From Cafeteria roenbergensis (lineage: Eukaryota; Sar; Bigyra; Bicosoecida; Cafeteriaceae), in contig VLTN01000008.1 of assembly GCA_008330645.1 (NCBI GenBank), positions 620,001 through 684,000 of the forward strand: DNA of 64,000 bases, in the 5' to 3' direction. The notes below the pieces were generated by a model. The model saw nothing but the letters and a program-made list of their open reading frames with translations, was not told where the DNA came from and did no database searches. The position numbers were made by a program, and so were the translations under genes. Numbering within the stretch: position 1 is the stretch's first letter; each line of letters starts with the position of its first letter. Of the stretch, positions 61,439-64,000 are shown piece after piece.

Positions 61439-64000
61439 ATGGCAGGGAGCAGGGATGCTCTCCCGTCGTTTCCCACCGACACGGAGGTGCTGCGGGCCGG
61501 TCTGGGGGTGGATTGGTCCTCGTTTGTTGCGTGAGGCCGAGCGCGCTGCTGCAACATTCAGTCCGCAAGCTGCCGCTGGCGCCGGCGCCCGTGTCCGGCC
61601 GCGGCTTCGAGCGGCCGCTGCCCGAGGCCGCGCGCTGCCTGGCTTGCGCGCTGCCTCCTTGGCCGTCCGCGGGGGCGGCCCGCGCTTGCCTGGGTACGCT
61701 CGGAAGGCATTGCTCCGACGGGTGATCTCGGGTTCGTCCGCGCTGACTGCCGTGCGCCTTGCGAGCAAGGCGCACGGCAGTCAGCGCGGATGCGCCACCA
61801 TCATGCGTGTGCCCCAGTCCCCCGGGCGCCCGCGCGCGTCCCTCGGCCCGGCGGCGGCCGGTCGGTCGGCTACTGCGCAGTGCAAGTTCCTGCTTGCGCC
61901 GGCTGCGCCTGCTCGCCAGCCAGTCCCCGGGCGCCATCACCCCACGCAGCTAGTGTGCTGGCCATGGTATCGCGTGGAGTGCCCCCTTGCGCCGGCCAGC
62001 TGGCGCCCGCAAGCCGCCCTCGGCGGCAGCTCGCGCATGCGCCCGTGCCTGTCGAGCACTGCTTTGCCTGGACGCTCTCTGCTCCTCCACCCCCCGCAGC
62101 GCTGGCGCCGCCCAGTCAGGCAGGCACGTTCTGCTGAGTCCGGACGATGGCATCGCGCTGTCGGACTACTCGGAGCTGCAGGGGGAGGAGCTCTTCGAGT
62201 CCCTGCAGCCGGACGGCGACGACGTGAGGCCGGGCCACGCCCACTTGCCCGCTCGCCACGCCCGCCAGCTCGCCACGCCCACTTGCCTGTTCGCCACGCC
62301 CTCTCGCCCGCCACGCCCCCCCATCCGCCCCCACCGTGCACGCCCTCTCGCCCGCTCCGCCCCCGCCTCCCCGCAGGCCGCCAGGGAGACGTACCCTCCC
62401 GCGCTGGCCCGCGTGCTCTCCAGGCTCACGGACCCGACGGCCAGACGCTTCGCCGTGGCGCGCCTGACCCAAATCGCCGTGGCCTGCCCTGAGGCCGCCG
62501 CCGACGTCTTCGGCCCGGCCTTCTTCCCCTCCCGCTCCGCCGTGATGACCGCGTGGGAGGGCAGGCCCTCCCACAGCGCAGCCGCGCTCGACGCGGTGCA
62601 CCTCCCCGGCCAGCCAGGGACCAACCTGCTGGCCGGCCAGTCCCCCGCCAGGAGGCCCCCCGCCGGCGCCGGCGCCGCGGCCGGCGAGCACCGCGCCGGC
62701 AGCCGCCCCGCGCCCCGCGAAAAGTCGCTCCGCGAGCTGGACCTGGAGCGACTCGGCTACGACTACGCAGAGGCGGCCGCGGACGCCGCGGCGCGGGCGG
62801 CCGAGCCGGAGGGGGCTGGGCCCCCCTCTGGGCCCGACGGCTCTGCCAGCTGCGCCGGCGAGGCGCTGTCGGCGCTGCTGTCGGCGCTGCCCTCCTCGCT
62901 TGCTGAGGTGACGGACGGGTACATGGCGGTGCGAGCGTCGGCGCTGCTGGCTAGGGTGGTTGCCAACTCGGCGCTGGCGTGCCGCCCCTCCCCCGCTATC
63001 AGCGCGGAGCAGGGCGAGTGGTCGGTGCCCCGCGCCCTGGCCTCGGCCGCCGTCAGGCTGCTTGGGTGGTCGCGAACCATCTTGGGCTCTGCCGACGCCA
63101 CGCGGGCGATCCGCGGGACGGCCGCCTACGCTGTGGTGGACGCAGCCATTTCAGCGGTTGCAGTTGCGGCGCGGTCGCAGTGGTTGCGGTTGCTCTTCCA
63201 CGCTGACGAGGGCGTGGGCGTGCTGCTGCCGTTCCTGTCCTCGGAGGACGGGGAGCGGGCGTACAAGACGGTGCTGGCGCTGTGGACGCTGTCGCTGGAG
63301 CGCGAGTGTCGGTCGGAGATGGACTCGGAGGACGCTATCCACCGCCTCTGCTCCCTGGTGTCTCCGCAGACGCGCAAGCCCAAGGTGGTCCGGGTGGCCG
63401 TCGCGACGCTGGCTAGCATCGCGGCGGATCCCGAGGCCGCGAGCGACGCCGTGCCGCTCATGGCCGAGACGCATCTCTCGGCCAGTCTCTCGCTCGTCCT
63501 CAGCCGCGAGACCGACGAGGAGGTCGCAGCTGACGCCAAGGCTCTGCTGTCGTCGCTGGCCGCGAACCACCGAGTGCTGTCGTCGCTGGAGCGGTACGAC
63601 AGGGAGCTGGCCACGCACCGCCTCACCCGCTCGCCGGTGCACAGCACGGGCTTCTGGCGGGAGAACTACGCCGAGTTCGAGGCGGGTGGCTGCCGGCGCC
63701 TGAGGGCGCTGGGGTCGCTCATGGAGGCGGGGCTGCGGGCCGCGGAGGCGGAGGCGGAGGCGGAGCGGCGCGCCTCCGCACACGACGGCGACGAGGAGGG
63801 CGAGGGCGAGGGACACCACCTCGGCGGCGGCGGTGGCGCCCAGTCGAGGGGCGGAGCCGCGGGGGCAAGGGCGGGCTCCGCGGACGGGGCCTCGCTGCTC
63901 GCCGACGCGGACGCCAAAGCGGGCTCTGCCGGGGCCGGGCTCGTCGCACGCGCCAGAGCGGGCTCCTCGACAGGACGGAACTTCCCGCCGCTGGCGGTCA
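61439..64000 (+). CDS. VMA13: V-type ATPase subunit H (3' end outside window)
   Basis: Exons 61439-61530, 62124-62223 and 62377 to beyond 64000 give 605 residues so far; the first intron is phase 2, the second phase 0. The N-terminus (TEVLRAGLGVDWSSFVAHVL then LSPDDGIALSDY) parallels the human EVRANKVNWQSYLQGQMIS. Armadillo-like helices follow, including WLRLLFHADEGVGVLLPFL and VLALWTLSLE. The family hallmark RLTRSPVHSTGFWRENYAEF is at about 63626-63685 (human WSPVHKSEKFWREN). Subunit H is the regulatory V1 subunit that couples V1 to Vo and silences free V1. A linker of about 90 residues rich in Glu, Gly and Ala follows the hallmark. The C-terminal HEAT domain lies past the right edge. The first intron acceptor (AGGCAG) was chosen because it restores the frame. 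Confidence 0.92.
61737..61790. repeat. Perfect 26-bp inverted repeat with 2-nt centre in V-ATPase H intron 1
   Basis: The left arm, 61737-61762, starts TCCGCGCTGACTGCC. The right arm, 61765-61790, is its exact reverse complement, separated only by GA. It would form a near-continuous hairpin in the pre-mRNA. Confidence 0.9.

Noticed and set aside
1-64000. Mobile or virus-like elements
   Set aside because: No transposase, reverse transcriptase, integrase or capsid-like sequence and no paired long terminal repeats were recognised in any frame examined.

Overview
The window is nuclear DNA from a GC-rich, intron-bearing unicellular eukaryote. The evidence is GC-ending codon use, spliceosomal introns of about 140-600 bp, a eukaryotic ribosomal protein (eL22), V-ATPase subunit H, a CANT1-type apyrase and very large secreted or membrane proteins. 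A heterotrophic flagellate such as a bicosoecid stramenopile would fit, but that placement is an inference and is weak. I saw no transposon, virus-like element, CRISPR array, rRNA or convincing tRNA.

Layout. 1-23548 (minus) is one uninterrupted reading frame of at least 7,849 codons that runs off the left edge. It has a signal peptide, two LamG-like domains and many IPT/TIG-like segments. 24710-27571 (plus) is a three-exon, degenerate protein-kinase-like gene. 27979-28856 (minus) is eL22 in three exons. 29655-31674 (plus) is an ankyrin-repeat gene in four exons. 32045-32362 (plus) is a possible two-span membrane protein. 33431-35562 (minus) is a CANT1/apyrase gene in five exons. 37155-42437 (plus) is an intronless full-length ABCB-type transporter. 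43079-44557 (plus) is an unrecognised 492-residue protein. 45015-54632 (minus) is a second giant surface protein, with 14 RCC1 repeats, IPT/TIG domains, a Cys-rich stalk and a multi-span C-terminus, interrupted by one in-frame TGA. 54924-58957 (minus) is a TTC39/IML2 protein with an apparent N-terminal GOLD-like domain. 59325-61182 (minus) is a homologue of the SREBP-pathway regulator SPRING (C12orf49). 61439 to the right edge (plus) is V-ATPase subunit H.

Two themes stand out. First, very long intronless genes for cell-surface or secreted proteins alternate with intron-rich conserved housekeeping genes. Second, several neighbours belong to the endomembrane system (apyrase, V-ATPase, SPRING, TTC39, ABCB). 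There is no evidence that they are co-regulated beyond the head-to-head SPRING/V-ATPase pair.

Exon boundaries were assigned by eye. I used GTGAG-type donors, GCAG acceptors, continuity of the reading frame and remembered family sequences. No alignment or transcript data were available.
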